64,000 bases of DNA from Shewanella hafniensis (GTDB lineage: Bacteria > Pseudomonadota > Gammaproteobacteria > Enterobacterales > Shewanellaceae). The stretch spans positions 1 through 64,000 of the forward strand of contig NZ_BPFD01000006.1 in the NCBI RefSeq assembly GCF_019655335.1, read 5' to 3'. Below are positions 35,231 through 44,463 of the stretch, piece by piece. Below the pieces are notes generated by a model. The model was given only the letters and a program-made list of their open reading frames with translations, did not search any database and was not told the DNA's origin. The translations under genes and the position numbers were made by a program. How positions within the stretch are numbered: position 1 is the stretch's first letter; each line of letters opens with the position of its first letter.

Positions 35231-36607
35231 ATGGAAGCGATTACGGAGTTTGTTGGCCTGATTAATGGCTTTGTCTGGGGCACACCTATGTTGGTGATGA
35301 TCTTAGGCGTTGGTTTGTTTCTTTCCCTCGGGCTGAGATTAATGCCCATTCTGAAATTAGGCACAGGCTTTAAGTTACTCTGGTCTGGCCGTATTCCCGA
35401 CAAAGATAAAAATGTGAAAGGAGATGTGAGCCCGTTTAATGCGCTGATGACTTCCCTTTCAGCCACCATTGGTACGGGTAATATTGCAGGTGTGGCGACG
35501 GCGATTTTTGTCGGTGGCCCTGGCGCGTTATTTTGGATGTGGTGCACCGCATTAGTGGGTATGGCGACTAAGTATTCTGAGGCCGTGCTGGCGGTGAAAT
35601 TCCGCGAAGTCGACGACAATGGCAACCATGTCGGTGGCCCTATGTATTACATTAAAAATGGTCTCGGCAAGAAGTGGGCTTGGTTGGGCACATTGTTTGC
35701 GATTTTTGGATCACTCGCTGGTTTTGGTATTGGTAACACAGTACAAGCCAACTCAGTCGCCGCAGCATTAAGCAGTAACTTCGGCGTTCCAGCTTGGATT
35801 TCTGGCGTGATAATGATGCTGCTTGTAGGTGCAGTATTGATGGGCGGCATTAAGCGAATCGCTGAAGTTGCCGGTAAGTTAGTGCCATTTATGACGATTT
35901 TTTATATCACTGCTGGCCTTGGTGTATTGGTGGTGCATATTCAAGATGTGCCAGCGGCGTTTGCCCTCATTATTCACAGTGCTTTTAATCCTGTCGCAGC
36001 CCAAGGCGGTTTCGCGGGCGCAGCTGTGTGGGCGGCGATTCGTTTTGGTGTGGCGCGCGGCGTATTCTCCAACGAAGCGGGTTTAGGTAGTGCGCCGATA
36101 GCCCATGCTGCGGCACAAACCAATAATCCTGTGGCGCAGGGGCTAGTGGCTATGCTCGGCACCTTTATCGATACGATCGTGGTCTGCTCGATTACAGGGT
36201 TGGCCATTGTGGTTTCAGGCTCTTGGACCTCAGGTGAGAATGGCGCTGCGCTGACGTCATACGCTTTCTCCCATGCTTTGCCTCTGGGTAATTATATCGT
36301 CGCCATCGCCTTGTCTATCTTTGCCTTTACCACCATTATTGGCTGGAGTTTTTACAGCGAAAAATGTGTGCAATATCTCTTTGGTATCAAGGCGGTAAAA
36401 CCTTTTCGGTTGCTATGGACCATAGCCGTCCCCTTAGGTGCTGTTAGCTCATTAGATTTTATCTGGTTATTGGCAGATACCTTAAACGCCATGATGGCTA
36501 TTCCTAACTTAATCGCCTTGGCATTGTTAAGCCCTGTGGTCTTTGGTTTAACGCGGGAATACTTCATTAAAAAGCGTGCCGATGAAGCAGCAAAAGCCCA
36601 ATCTTAA
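35231..36607 (+). CDS. Alanine/glycine:cation symporter (AgcS/AlsT family)
   Basis: This sodium-coupled inner-membrane importer of 458 residues has about eleven helices. Family segments are PFNALMTSLSATIGTGNIAGVA at about 63-84 (the unwound substrate helix, read in parts), GGPGALFWMWCTALVGMATKYSE, GGPMYYIKNGLGKKW and GVFSNEAGLGSAPIAHAAA at about 277-295. Substrates are normally D/L-alanine or glycine with Na+ or H+. It is transcribed alone, and the shared terminator downstream also serves the convergent QEGLA gene. Confidence 0.92.
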   Translation: MEAITEFVGLINGFVWGTPMLVMILGVGLFLSLGLRLMPILKLGTGFKLLWSGRIPDKDKNVKGDVSPFNALMTSLSATIGTGNIAGVATAIFVGGPGALFWMWCTALVGMATKYSEAVLAVKFREVDDNGNHVGGPMYYIKNGLGKKWAWLGTLFAIFGSLAGFGIGNTVQANSVAAALSSNFGVPAWISGVIMMLLVGAVLMGGIKRIAEVAGKLVPFMTIFYITAGLGVLVVHIQDVPAAFALIIHSAFNPVAAQGGFAGAAVWAAIRFGVARGVFSNEAGLGSAPIAHAAAQTNNPVAQGLVAMLGTFIDTIVVCSITGLAIVVSGSWTSGENGAALTSYAFSHALPLGNYIVAIALSIFAFTTIIGWSFYSEKCVQYLFGIKAVKPFRLLWTIAVPLGAVSSLDFIWLLADTLNAMMAIPNLIALALLSPVVFGLTREYFIKKRADEAAKAQS

Positions 36608-36640
36608 TCTGAAGAATAAAGTTGAGTCACGTTAGAATAA

Positions 36641-36670
36641 AAGAAGCTCACATGATTGTGAGCTTTTTTA
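36641..36670. terminator. Bidirectional terminator between the symporter and QEGLA genes
   Basis: AAGCTCACA TGAT TGTGAGCTT is a perfect 9-bp stem followed by TTTTTATTT on the plus strand, with an A-rich run (AATAAAAGA) before it that gives a weaker T-tract on the minus strand. Confidence 0.85.
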
Positions 36671-36693
36671 TTTAAATCAATAATATTGCCGTA

Positions 36694-38049
36694 TTAATCT
36701 GAGTTGTTGTCGAACTCAGTATCATCGAGTAACTCAAAGGCTGGAGCGACGTTAGGCACATCTTTAAACAGGCGTGTGAAGTGACGTTGTACGCCTTTCA
36801 AATCGATTCCTGCTAAGCCTGAGGCGAAGCCAAACCAAGCATAAAGACCGCTAAAGTTATCGAACATGGGCGGTAAATATTTCGGTGTCGTCAGTATGCC
36901 CTCTTGGCAAGCTTGGTATAACACTGGGATATCTTCGATCGCCAATTTACCGAGGAACAACATAGGGATAAGTTCGGGAAGGCCCGAGGTGATAGCGCTG
37001 CGGATAAAGTTAATGTTTTCCACATAACCGCGCACGTAGGAAATATCCTTAGTGAAGAAGCTGCCGCCTTCCACCATACCTCCACGGAAAACCCTTTGGG
37101 TGACGCGGTAACTGTCGGTCGCGCTCAGGTTTAATCCTCTAAAATAATTGAATACTTCAATAAAGTCGGCGCCATTTTCCGCCATGTCGACCGCGGCGAC
37201 ACGGTCGCTGATGCGTCGAGCTCGCCCTGGATTTGAACTGAGGGTTAGCATTTCCAGTAAAACAGCTAAACCCTCTTGAGTCGCGGCTACCCGCGGCGAA
37301 CCGACACTGAGCCAAGTGGCGTGGGGTTGGGCTCGGCCATTAAGCGTAGTGCCGACATGTACCCAACCTTCGTGAACTTCGTATACATTGAGATCGGATT
37401 CGCTAAACATGGCTCTGCTATTGAGCTTAACGGTATCGCCACCCACAGCAGCGTCAGAAACGATACCGTCACTGAGGCGCACGCGCATATCATCGCTATG
37501 GAAGTACTTTTCTAAACGTTGACTAAGCACGTGGACCGCTTCAGGTGCGCTAATAATCTTAGGATGATGTTTATTCATGTGTCTCGCCGCAGGCAGCGAG
37601 AAAATGTAGCTGAGCTTATCGCCTAACTGGCGCAGCGTATGGCGATCGCCATGCAGTTTATGGCTAGCACTACCGTATAATTCTTGGCTTAATTTACCGA
37701 AGGTTGGCGTACCTCTATTTCCTAACATATCAACTACACGGCGATATTGATCGACGTTGGCCACTAATATCTTGCCGAGTTTATCCCGTTTACCTAAACG
37801 TCTATGGATATCCTGTTTGAGGGAGGCGAGTTCTGCTTGGGTTTTGACTGGGTCAAAAGGTAAGGCAATGTTTTGATAGAACTCTTGCTTGATAGCCGGT
37901 AGTACAGTGCCCTTATTTGAGAGAAAACGCTCCTCCATTTCCCGCGGCCATTTGATGGCATCTAAGATTTTTATTGGCGTTTGGATGCGAATTAATTCAT
38001 CGGAAAAACGGCGTAGATCTTGTTGATATTGGGCTAACGACTCAGACAT
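36694..38049 (-). CDS. QEGLA-motif protein (DUF1704, flavohemoglobin-expression-modulating family)
   Basis: The 451-residue product has the family signature ATQEGLAVLLEML at about 263-275 and HEGWVHVGTTLNG at about 225-237. In the latter, HEGWVH resembles an HExxH zinc site, followed by the Glu of QEGLA as a possible third ligand, so a metallopeptidase fold is likely. DUF1704 relatives include the tyrosine carboxypeptidase MATCAP. No signal peptide or membrane segment is evident. The name 'flavohemoglobin expression modulating' comes from the family and is not tested here. It is divergent from the PDC-sensor protein gene. Confidence 0.82.
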   Translation of the reverse strand: MSESLAQYQQDLRRFSDELIRIQTPIKILDAIKWPREMEERFLSNKGTVLPAIKQEFYQNIALPFDPVKTQAELASLKQDIHRRLGKRDKLGKILVANVDQYRRVVDMLGNRGTPTFGKLSQELYGSASHKLHGDRHTLRQLGDKLSYIFSLPAARHMNKHHPKIISAPEAVHVLSQRLEKYFHSDDMRVRLSDGIVSDAAVGGDTVKLNSRAMFSESDLNVYEVHEGWVHVGTTLNGRAQPHATWLSVGSPRVAATQEGLAVLLEMLTLSSNPGRARRISDRVAAVDMAENGADFIEVFNYFRGLNLSATDSYRVTQRVFRGGMVEGGSFFTKDISYVRGYVENINFIRSAITSGLPELIPMLFLGKLAIEDIPVLYQACQEGILTTPKYLPPMFDNFSGLYAWFGFASGLAGIDLKGVQRHFTRLFKDVPNVAPAFELLDDTEFDNNSD

Positions 38050-38327
38050 TCCCGTATATCCTGCAGGTAATTTCAGCGAGAGAGATGTGGCTAATGATAG
38101 CCTTAAACCTTATTTATTCATATTGATTCGCAGACTAGCTGAGGAAATATACCGATTACATAAATTAACTGTTATCGGTTTTGTGAATCATTTTGGTGCA
38201 CCTGTGACTATTTTAGCGCTGTGTGTATTGGATATAAATTAGTAACTATCTGTTTCATATTGTTTTATTGATATGGCATTAAAGCTGCTTTGTTCTGTAC
38301 TTAGAAATCGGTTGATTGGAGTTAAAC

Positions 38328-39290
38328 ATGGCAGCGATGAGTTATTTGAGTGTGATCGAGCGGTATCACGAATACGAAGCCACAGTGCATGAACTGATGG
38401 AATCGATTTTAACTGGGATTGCCGACGCCGAGTTATTTAAACAACCTAAGGTCGATGTCAAAGCGATGAAAGGAATCGCGAAGAGCTATCCCTTTGTCGA
38501 GCTGATGTATTTACTCGATAGCCAAGGCTTGCAGATAAGTCAGAATATCGCCGTGGTAGACCACCAAATTGAGTTAATTCCGTTAGGTGGCAATCGTGAT
38601 CGCAGCCAACGCCCCTATTTCATTAATCGTGATGAGTCCGATGGCGTCAACATTACACGTCCCTATTTATCCAATGCCAGTGGTAATTTATGCCTTTCCG
38701 CCTCTTTAGCGATTTATCAACAGGAGCAAAAACTGGGTTATTTAGTGGTGGATGTGGACTTGACCCGTTTGATTGAATTTATGATGGGCGACAGTGCACG
38801 GCGGCGCGTAACGCCAGCATTTAAAGCGGTTTATGGCGTGATAGTGGCAGGGTTGTTTGTGTTGGTTACTGTATTGCTCTGGACCGCATTGCGGGATATT
38901 TACGGACTCTTTACGGTCGAGCGAATTGGCCAAGATCCGCTGCAACCTTTTGGGATCATTATTTTTATGACGTTAGCTTTAGCGATTTTTGATCTCGGGA
39001 AAACCATTCTCGAAGAAGAAGTGCTAATGCATAAGGATATCTTTCGCCACAGCTCAACGCGGCGAACCATTACACGGTTTGTGTCTACCATCCTTATTGC
39101 CATTTCCATTGAGGCGTTATTGACTATGTTCAAGGCGTCACTCGGTGAGAAACAATATATTGAACCCGCGATTTGGATGATGTTAGCCGTAGTTGGTTTA
39201 CTCGTGGGATTAGGTGCTTACGTTTATTTAGGTGCTAAGGCCGAATGGTTGCTGATTAAAACGCAAGCCTATAAAAGCGGTAAAAAGTGA
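38328..39290 (+). CDS. PDC-sensor-like protein with four transmembrane helices
   Basis: The 320-residue product opens with a Cache/PDC-like sensory domain (about 1-150). SYPFVELMYLLDSQGLQIS and the RDRSQRPYFINRD segment, followed by ITRPYLSNASGNLCLSAS, are typical of PDC ligand domains. Unlike most Cache sensors it lacks an N-terminal membrane anchor in this frame. Hydrophobic helices lie at about 168-188, 206-226, 248-268 and 280-300. There is no output domain, so it may partner another protein. ATG 38328 follows TTGGAG. It is divergent from the QEGLA gene, and a functional link is possible but unproven. Confidence 0.65.
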   Translation: MAAMSYLSVIERYHEYEATVHELMESILTGIADAELFKQPKVDVKAMKGIAKSYPFVELMYLLDSQGLQISQNIAVVDHQIELIPLGGNRDRSQRPYFINRDESDGVNITRPYLSNASGNLCLSASLAIYQQEQKLGYLVVDVDLTRLIEFMMGDSARRRVTPAFKAVYGVIVAGLFVLVTVLLWTALRDIYGLFTVERIGQDPLQPFGIIIFMTLALAIFDLGKTILEEEVLMHKDIFRHSSTRRTITRFVSTILIAISIEALLTMFKASLGEKQYIEPAIWMMLAVVGLLVGLGAYVYLGAKAEWLLIKTQAYKSGKK

Positions 39291-39473
39291 CAAGGATGAT
39301 GTAGCTTTGAAGGTGGTGATTAAGAGGGCTAAACAAGGTCACACCCAGCACTGAGGGCTGGGTGAGATATTAGGTCTGAGTGGACACGAACTGTATGAGT
39401 TCTAGATGAACAATCTGCGATTTAACGCAGCATCACCCCTAATTTTGCCCACTAGATACTGAGATCAAATAGG

Positions 39474-39650
39474 CTAGAAAAAATCGTCATCTCCTAATGC
39501 ACGCTTTAACTCCGCCCGTTCGAGGTAGTCTTCTAAACGCTTTTTGACTTCACGTCTATGTTGCATTGCCTCGGCAGCTTTGCTGTTTCTCGGTGTGGTC
39601 ATTGCCTCAAGTTCAGTATCGTTGGGCACGACTTCAGTAATATGAGCCAT
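39474..39650 (-). CDS. PA3496-like small protein (58 residues)
   Basis: Reading the minus strand from ATG 39650 gives a 58-residue protein starting MAHITEVVPND and ending KRALGDDDFF. The C-terminal half (RREVKKRLEDYLERAELKRAL) is read in two parts here, RREVKKRLEDYLE and RAELKRALGDD. It matches the basic-acidic pattern of PA3496-type putative envelope-integrity proteins. AAGGAATTCGTT lies before the start codon. It is easily missed because of its size. Its role is unknown. Confidence 0.72.
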   Translation of the reverse strand: MAHITEVVPNDTELEAMTTPRNSKAAEAMQHRREVKKRLEDYLERAELKRALGDDDFF

Positions 39651-39974
39651 AACGAATTCCTTTTGTTGTTCCTAACGACTTTCTAACTAAAAAGAGTAGG
39701 GTAGAAAAGCAAATAATTTTGTGAGTCAGGGTGAAAAATTCTTCCCGTGTGCCGGATGATTCAGCTTGCCGCTGTTTGGCTTAAGCCTGAAGCTACAATT
39801 GGATATTTGATTAATTCAGTTCTTGCTTATTTTGTGATTGAGAGCACAACAGTGTCATCGATATATTCGGGTTAATTCCGAGTTAAATAGTAGGATAAAC
39901 TTGAATTTAGACATATTTACAACAACACTTGTAACTGTGTTTATTGCTGATAGTTTGCTAGGGAATTGGCTCAA
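39651..39974. other. Intergenic region upstream of the signalling cluster
   Basis: About 320 bases without a gene. It is AT-rich, with a short near-palindrome (ggcttaagcc at 39778-39787, perfect). It should hold the divergent promoters of the PA3496-like gene and the kinase operon. No known operator was identified. Confidence 0.4.
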
Positions 39975-42128
39975 ATGGACAAGGATGAGTTTTCTAAACT
40001 GCATAGCCCATCAAATAATATCTATTTTAGCGTGCTGAGCTCTAGCTGGCTGATGATTATCGCTGCTTTACTTTTCATGGGCATTTCCTGGTATGTGCTG
40101 GAGCAATATCTTAGAGATAGGGGTGAAGAGCGTTTCGAAAACAGTGTGCAAGAGTTAACCGAAGCGGTGAATCGCAGAATGCTTGCCTATGAGCAAGTCT
40201 TACGCGGTGGTGTTGGCTTGTTATTATCCTCGAGTAATGTGACCCGAAAGGAGTGGCAAACCTATGTTGTCAATGCGCATTTATCTGAGTATTACCCAGG
40301 TTTTCAAGGCTTTGGCTATGCTCAGCTACTTAAGCCTGACACATTAGATAACCATGTCCAACACGTTCAGGCCGAAGGCTTTAAAGATTATAAAGTATAC
40401 CCAGAAGGCGTACGTGATCAGTATTGCGTGATCTTGTATTTAGAGCCTTTTGATTGGCGCAATCAAAGAGCCTTGGGTTATGACATGTGTTCCGAGGCTA
40501 ATCGGCGTAAGGCCATAGATCACGCCATTAGCACTGGCCAGCCAACTATCTCAGGCAAGGTGGCCTTAGTTCAAGATACGCCCGAAGATGCTCAAGCGGG
40601 TTTCTTGATGTATTTACCCATTTATCAAGGAACGGTGGCAACGGAGGTTGAACGGAAACAACAGGCGATTGGACTCGTATATGCGGCGTTTAGGATGGAC
40701 GACCTCATGCAAGGGATTATGGGAGATCGATTCTCAGGTTTGAAACTTGCTATTTATGAAAACCCGCAGGCAAATGCCGACAGTTTAATGTTCACTAGCA
40801 GTAAAGTACTGCCAAATCAAAAAGATGTGTTTTATCAGTCACAGACTGACTTGATAGGCGGCCAGCAGTGGCGCTTAGACATTTCGTCACAATCGCGTTT
40901 TATTTCAAGATCAGAAGAAACCCAGGGTATCTGGCTACAATTTATCGGTAGCGCTTTTATTTTGGCGCTGTTTTATTCAGTGCTAATCATGGCGCGCAAT
41001 CGATATAAAGAGTCATTACTTACCTCCGAGCTCATCGCGAATGAAAAACGCTTTAGACTCGTCATTGAAGCCTCTCCAAGCGCACTATTTATGGTGGATA
41101 AGGTTGGAATTATTACATTGGTAAACACCCATGCCGAACGCTTATTTGGTTATGCCAGAGATGAGTTACTCGGCCGCTCTATCAATATGTTATTGCCAGA
41201 CGTGCTGAGAGATGCGCATCAGCAGCACATGAATCATTATTTAGTGCAGCCGATTGCGAAGAATATGTCGATGCGCGATGACTTATTTGGCTGTTGCAAG
41301 GATGGCAGCTTACTCGCAATAGAAGTGGGTTTGACGCCCATTCATTTCAGTAATGGTATTTTCATTCTTGCGACAATTAACAATGTGTCTGAACGTAAGC
41401 GCATTGAAGTTCAGCGTGCAGAACACATGCAAGAGCTTGAGCGCATCAATCAAGAACTCGACCGTTTTGCCTATATCGCTTCCCATGATTTGAAATCCCC
41501 GTTACGGGGTATCGAGCAGTTAACCTCTTGGCTAACAGAAGATTTATCCGATAACACCAATGAAAATGTGCATAAATATCTCGGGCTGATCCAAAGCCGT
41601 ATTCACCGCATGGTGTTATTGCTCGATGGGCTATTGATGTTCTCCCGTATTGGCCGTGTCGATACTGAAACCACTGAGGTCAACAGTCGGCAATTGGTTG
41701 AAGATATGTTTGCGCTCGTTGCGCCACCTCAGGGGTTCGAATTAGTCCTCAAAGGGGAGTTTCCGAACTTCCATACCGTACGCGCCTTGTTGGAATTAGT
41801 GATACGAAATTTAATCAGTAATGCCATTAAGCACCATGACTTAGGTACAGGTGTCATTACCGTTTTATGTGAGAGTACAAGTAAACATTATCTATTCAGT
41901 GTGTTGGATGATGGGCCAGGTATTTCGAGTGCCTATCAGAATAAAGTCTTCGAAATGTTTCAAACACTTAAACCTAGAGATGAAGTCGAAGGCAGTGGTT
42001 TAGGTTTATCACTTGTGAAGAAAACAGTTGAAAGTTTAGGCGGTAATATTCAACTCAAATCGCAGGGTAGAGGCTGTTGTTTTTACTTTACTTGGCCTAA
42101 GCACATAGTGAAAAAGGAGCTTTTATGA
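39975..42128 (+). CDS. CHASE-PAS hybrid membrane histidine kinase
   Basis: The product of about 717 residues has a TM helix (about 23-42), a periplasmic CHASE domain (about 75-265, with YPGFQGFGYAQLL and GLVYAAFRMDDLM), and a second TM (about 320-340). A PAS domain follows (RLVIEASPSALFMVDKVG to ERLFGYARDELLGRS), then a dimerisation helix with phospho-acceptor His in YIASHDLKSPLRG, and a HATPase_c domain (NLISNAIKH, DDGPGIS, GSGLGLSLVKKTV). There is no receiver of its own. The ATG is chosen over the TTG at 39966. Its last codons overlap the next gene (ATGA), so kinase and receiver are translationally coupled. Confidence 0.9.
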   Translation: MDKDEFSKLHSPSNNIYFSVLSSSWLMIIAALLFMGISWYVLEQYLRDRGEERFENSVQELTEAVNRRMLAYEQVLRGGVGLLLSSSNVTRKEWQTYVVNAHLSEYYPGFQGFGYAQLLKPDTLDNHVQHVQAEGFKDYKVYPEGVRDQYCVILYLEPFDWRNQRALGYDMCSEANRRKAIDHAISTGQPTISGKVALVQDTPEDAQAGFLMYLPIYQGTVATEVERKQQAIGLVYAAFRMDDLMQGIMGDRFSGLKLAIYENPQANADSLMFTSSKVLPNQKDVFYQSQTDLIGGQQWRLDISSQSRFISRSEETQGIWLQFIGSAFILALFYSVLIMARNRYKESLLTSELIANEKRFRLVIEASPSALFMVDKVGIITLVNTHAERLFGYARDELLGRSINMLLPDVLRDAHQQHMNHYLVQPIAKNMSMRDDLFGCCKDGSLLAIEVGLTPIHFSNGIFILATINNVSERKRIEVQRAEHMQELERINQELDRFAYIASHDLKSPLRGIEQLTSWLTEDLSDNTNENVHKYLGLIQSRIHRMVLLLDGLLMFSRIGRVDTETTEVNSRQLVEDMFALVAPPQGFELVLKGEFPNFHTVRALLELVIRNLISNAIKHHDLGTGVITVLCESTSKHYLFSVLDDGPGISSAYQNKVFEMFQTLKPRDEVEGSGLGLSLVKKTVESLGGNIQLKSQGRGCCFYFTWPKHIVKKELL

Positions 42129-42559
42129 GAGCAGCAGATCAATATCAACAGGTCACTATTTTATTAGTTGATGACGATGATGTGGATTACATGGCCGTGC
42201 AGCGGGCGATGAGACAGCTTAGGTTACTCAATCCTTTAGTGCGCGCACGGGATGGCATTGAGGCACTCGCAATTCTCACCAGCTTAGACACAATTAAAGG
42301 CCCGTATCTAATTTTACTCGACCTTAATATGCCAAGAATGAATGGCTTTGAGTTTCTTGAGCAAATACGTTCAGACCCATCTCTCTCATCATCTGTCGTT
42401 TTTATGCTCACGACGTCGAGTACCGATGAAGATAGAATGAAGGCCTATAGTCATCATGTGGCTGGCTACATGGTTAAAACTGACATAAAAGACGGTTTTA
42501 ACAATATTTTTAACATGCTTGAAGGTTACTGGCGAATAGTCGAGCTCCCATCCGCATAA
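42125..42559 (+). CDS. Single-domain response regulator
   Basis: This 144-residue receiver resembles the Rcp1-like group. LVDDDDVDYMAVQRAM gives the acidic pocket, ILLDLNMPRMNGFEF the phospho-acceptor Asp, and TTSSTDEDRMKAY the Thr/Ser switch, followed by the conserved Lys in YMVKTDI. No DNA-binding or enzyme domain is attached, so it must pass the phosphate on or act by protein contact. Its ATG overlaps the kinase stop by four bases. The next gene, a receiver-GGDEF-EAL protein, begins 10 bases after it. Confidence 0.92.
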   Translation: MRAADQYQQVTILLVDDDDVDYMAVQRAMRQLRLLNPLVRARDGIEALAILTSLDTIKGPYLILLDLNMPRMNGFEFLEQIRSDPSLSSSVVFMLTTSSTDEDRMKAYSHHVAGYMVKTDIKDGFNNIFNMLEGYWRIVELPSA

Positions 42560-42568
42560 GGTGAGTAT

Positions 42569-44284
42569 ATGGATTTACTACTGATCGATGATGATGAAGT
42601 CGATAGAACGGCAATTATCCGAGCACTTAGACAGTCAAAATTGACGTTTAATGTGATCGAAGCAAATTGTGCATTTGATGGGTTAAATCTTGCTTTAGAA
42701 CGCCATTTCGATGGCATTCTATTGGATTATTTATTGCCAGATGCCAATGGGTTAGAAGTGTTGATTAAGCTCAATGCCATGACGCAAGACCAGACTGTGG
42801 TCGTAATGCTGAGTCGCTATGAAGATGAGAAACTGGCCCAGCGCTGTATTGAACTAGGGGCACAGGACTTCTTGCTTAAAGATGAGGTCAACTCGCGGAT
42901 ACTAACCCGTGCGATTCGCTACGCAAAACAAAGATCTTCAATGGCATTGGCGTTACGTAATAGTCATCAAAAACTCAAAGAGCTGGCCGAGCACGACTCG
43001 CTCACTAAGTTGGTTAATCGTTATGGCTTTGAACTGTGTCTGAATCGAGCGATCGCAAGGGCGAAACGTTGCCACGATTATTTAGCCGTTATCTTACTCG
43101 ATCTCGATGATTTTAAAGCGATCAATGACACTTTAGGCCACCAAACTGGTGATGTGCTGTTAGTTCAAGTGGCGGCCAGATTAAGTGAAGTGCTGCGCGA
43201 TGGCGATATTATTGCCCGCTTAGGCGGGGACGAATTTGTCGTACTGGTGACGGATAACGATTATAAATATTTCCCCATGATAGTGGCCAATCGACTGCTA
43301 AAAGTCTTTGAGGACGTGTTTTGTCTCGGTGATAACGATGTACTTATTGGTGCCAGTATCGGCGTGGCTTTTTATAATGAAGCGGCTTCGAATAGTTCTG
43401 ATCTGATGAAATGTGCCGATATCGCCATGTATCGCGCTAAAAAAATGGGCCGAAACCAGATTCAGTTTTACTCAGAAGCTTTAGATAAAGAGGTGCGCTA
43501 CCGTAATCATATCGAATCAAGTTTGCGTATGGCATTAAAAAGAAATGAGTTTAAGGTCCATTATCAAGCACAGGTTAATGCGAAAACCCATCAGCTGGTG
43601 GGGATGGAAGCCCTCGTCCGTTGGCTGCATCCTGTAGATGGCATTATCGCCCCAGATCAATTTTTACCCATAGCCGAAGAAATTGGATTAATGGAGGACA
43701 TTGATGATTGGGTGCTTGAACAAGCTTGTACTCAGGCTCAGGTTTGGCTAACCCAATTACAGCCGACAGGGAGAGAATTCACCATTGCCGTTAACCTGTC
43801 TGCATCGCAAATTGGCAATGAGAACCTGTTTGATAAAATAGCGAATACGCTGACTAAGACAGGACTTCCTGCTGTAGCATTAGAGCTTGAAATTACTGAA
43901 AATTGCCTTATTGAAGATCCCCATGAACATGCCAAAATGCTCGATAGAATCGCCAAGTTAGGGGTGTGTTTTGCCCTTGATGATTTTGGGACGGGTTTTT
44001 CGTCCTTAGAACATATCAAATTGTTTCCCATTAGCGTGCTGAAAATCGATAAAAGCTTTGTCGCTTCCTATGATAAGGATGATAAAGACACTCGTTTGCT
44101 CGCTGCATTACTTAACTTCGCCCATGGGTTTAATGTTATTTCTGTGGCGGAGGGAGTAGAAACCGTTGAGCAAGCAGAGTTTTGTACTGCGCGCCATTGC
44201 ACGGTTTTACAAGGTTATTTGTTTTCTCGTCCCTTAGATGCAACGGAGTTTGAGGCTAAGTATATTCTGCCGCTGTTAACTTAA
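42569..44284 (+). CDS. Receiver-GGDEF-EAL c-di-GMP enzyme
   Basis: The 571-residue product joins three domains. The receiver (about 1-120) has IDDDEVDRTA and an Asp in ILLDYLLPD. The GGDEF domain (about 145-300) contains intact ARLGGDEFVVLV. The EAL domain (about 320-565) contains MEALVRW, LELEITEN, ALDDFGTGFSS, LKIDKSF and VAEGVET, so all catalytic positions look intact. It can in principle both make and degrade c-di-GMP, under control of phosphorylation from the upstream kinase. A coiled linker (SHQKLKELAEHDSLTKL) connects receiver and GGDEF. Confidence 0.93.
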   Translation: MDLLLIDDDEVDRTAIIRALRQSKLTFNVIEANCAFDGLNLALERHFDGILLDYLLPDANGLEVLIKLNAMTQDQTVVVMLSRYEDEKLAQRCIELGAQDFLLKDEVNSRILTRAIRYAKQRSSMALALRNSHQKLKELAEHDSLTKLVNRYGFELCLNRAIARAKRCHDYLAVILLDLDDFKAINDTLGHQTGDVLLVQVAARLSEVLRDGDIIARLGGDEFVVLVTDNDYKYFPMIVANRLLKVFEDVFCLGDNDVLIGASIGVAFYNEAASNSSDLMKCADIAMYRAKKMGRNQIQFYSEALDKEVRYRNHIESSLRMALKRNEFKVHYQAQVNAKTHQLVGMEALVRWLHPVDGIIAPDQFLPIAEEIGLMEDIDDWVLEQACTQAQVWLTQLQPTGREFTIAVNLSASQIGNENLFDKIANTLTKTGLPAVALELEITENCLIEDPHEHAKMLDRIAKLGVCFALDDFGTGFSSLEHIKLFPISVLKIDKSFVASYDKDDKDTRLLAALLNFAHGFNVISVAEGVETVEQAEFCTARHCTVLQGYLFSRPLDATEFEAKYILPLLT

Positions 44285-44463
44285 ACCGAGTTCCGAGTGT
44301 GATAGGTCTTGAAGTATTTCATTAGCATAATGATTTCGTCTGGTGAGGAATATTTTCTTGCTTTACACTGAGCAATAGACAAATATCAGCCCCTTTTTCT
44401 GTCGCTGTGCTTTTGGTGCCGCAGAACGGTTTATTCACTCATGCTTAAGTTGGTCACTCAGCA

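Noticed and set aside
39838-40038. Small open frame before the CHASE kinase
   Set aside because: It overlaps the kinase start in a different frame and has no ribosome-binding site or recognisable motif.
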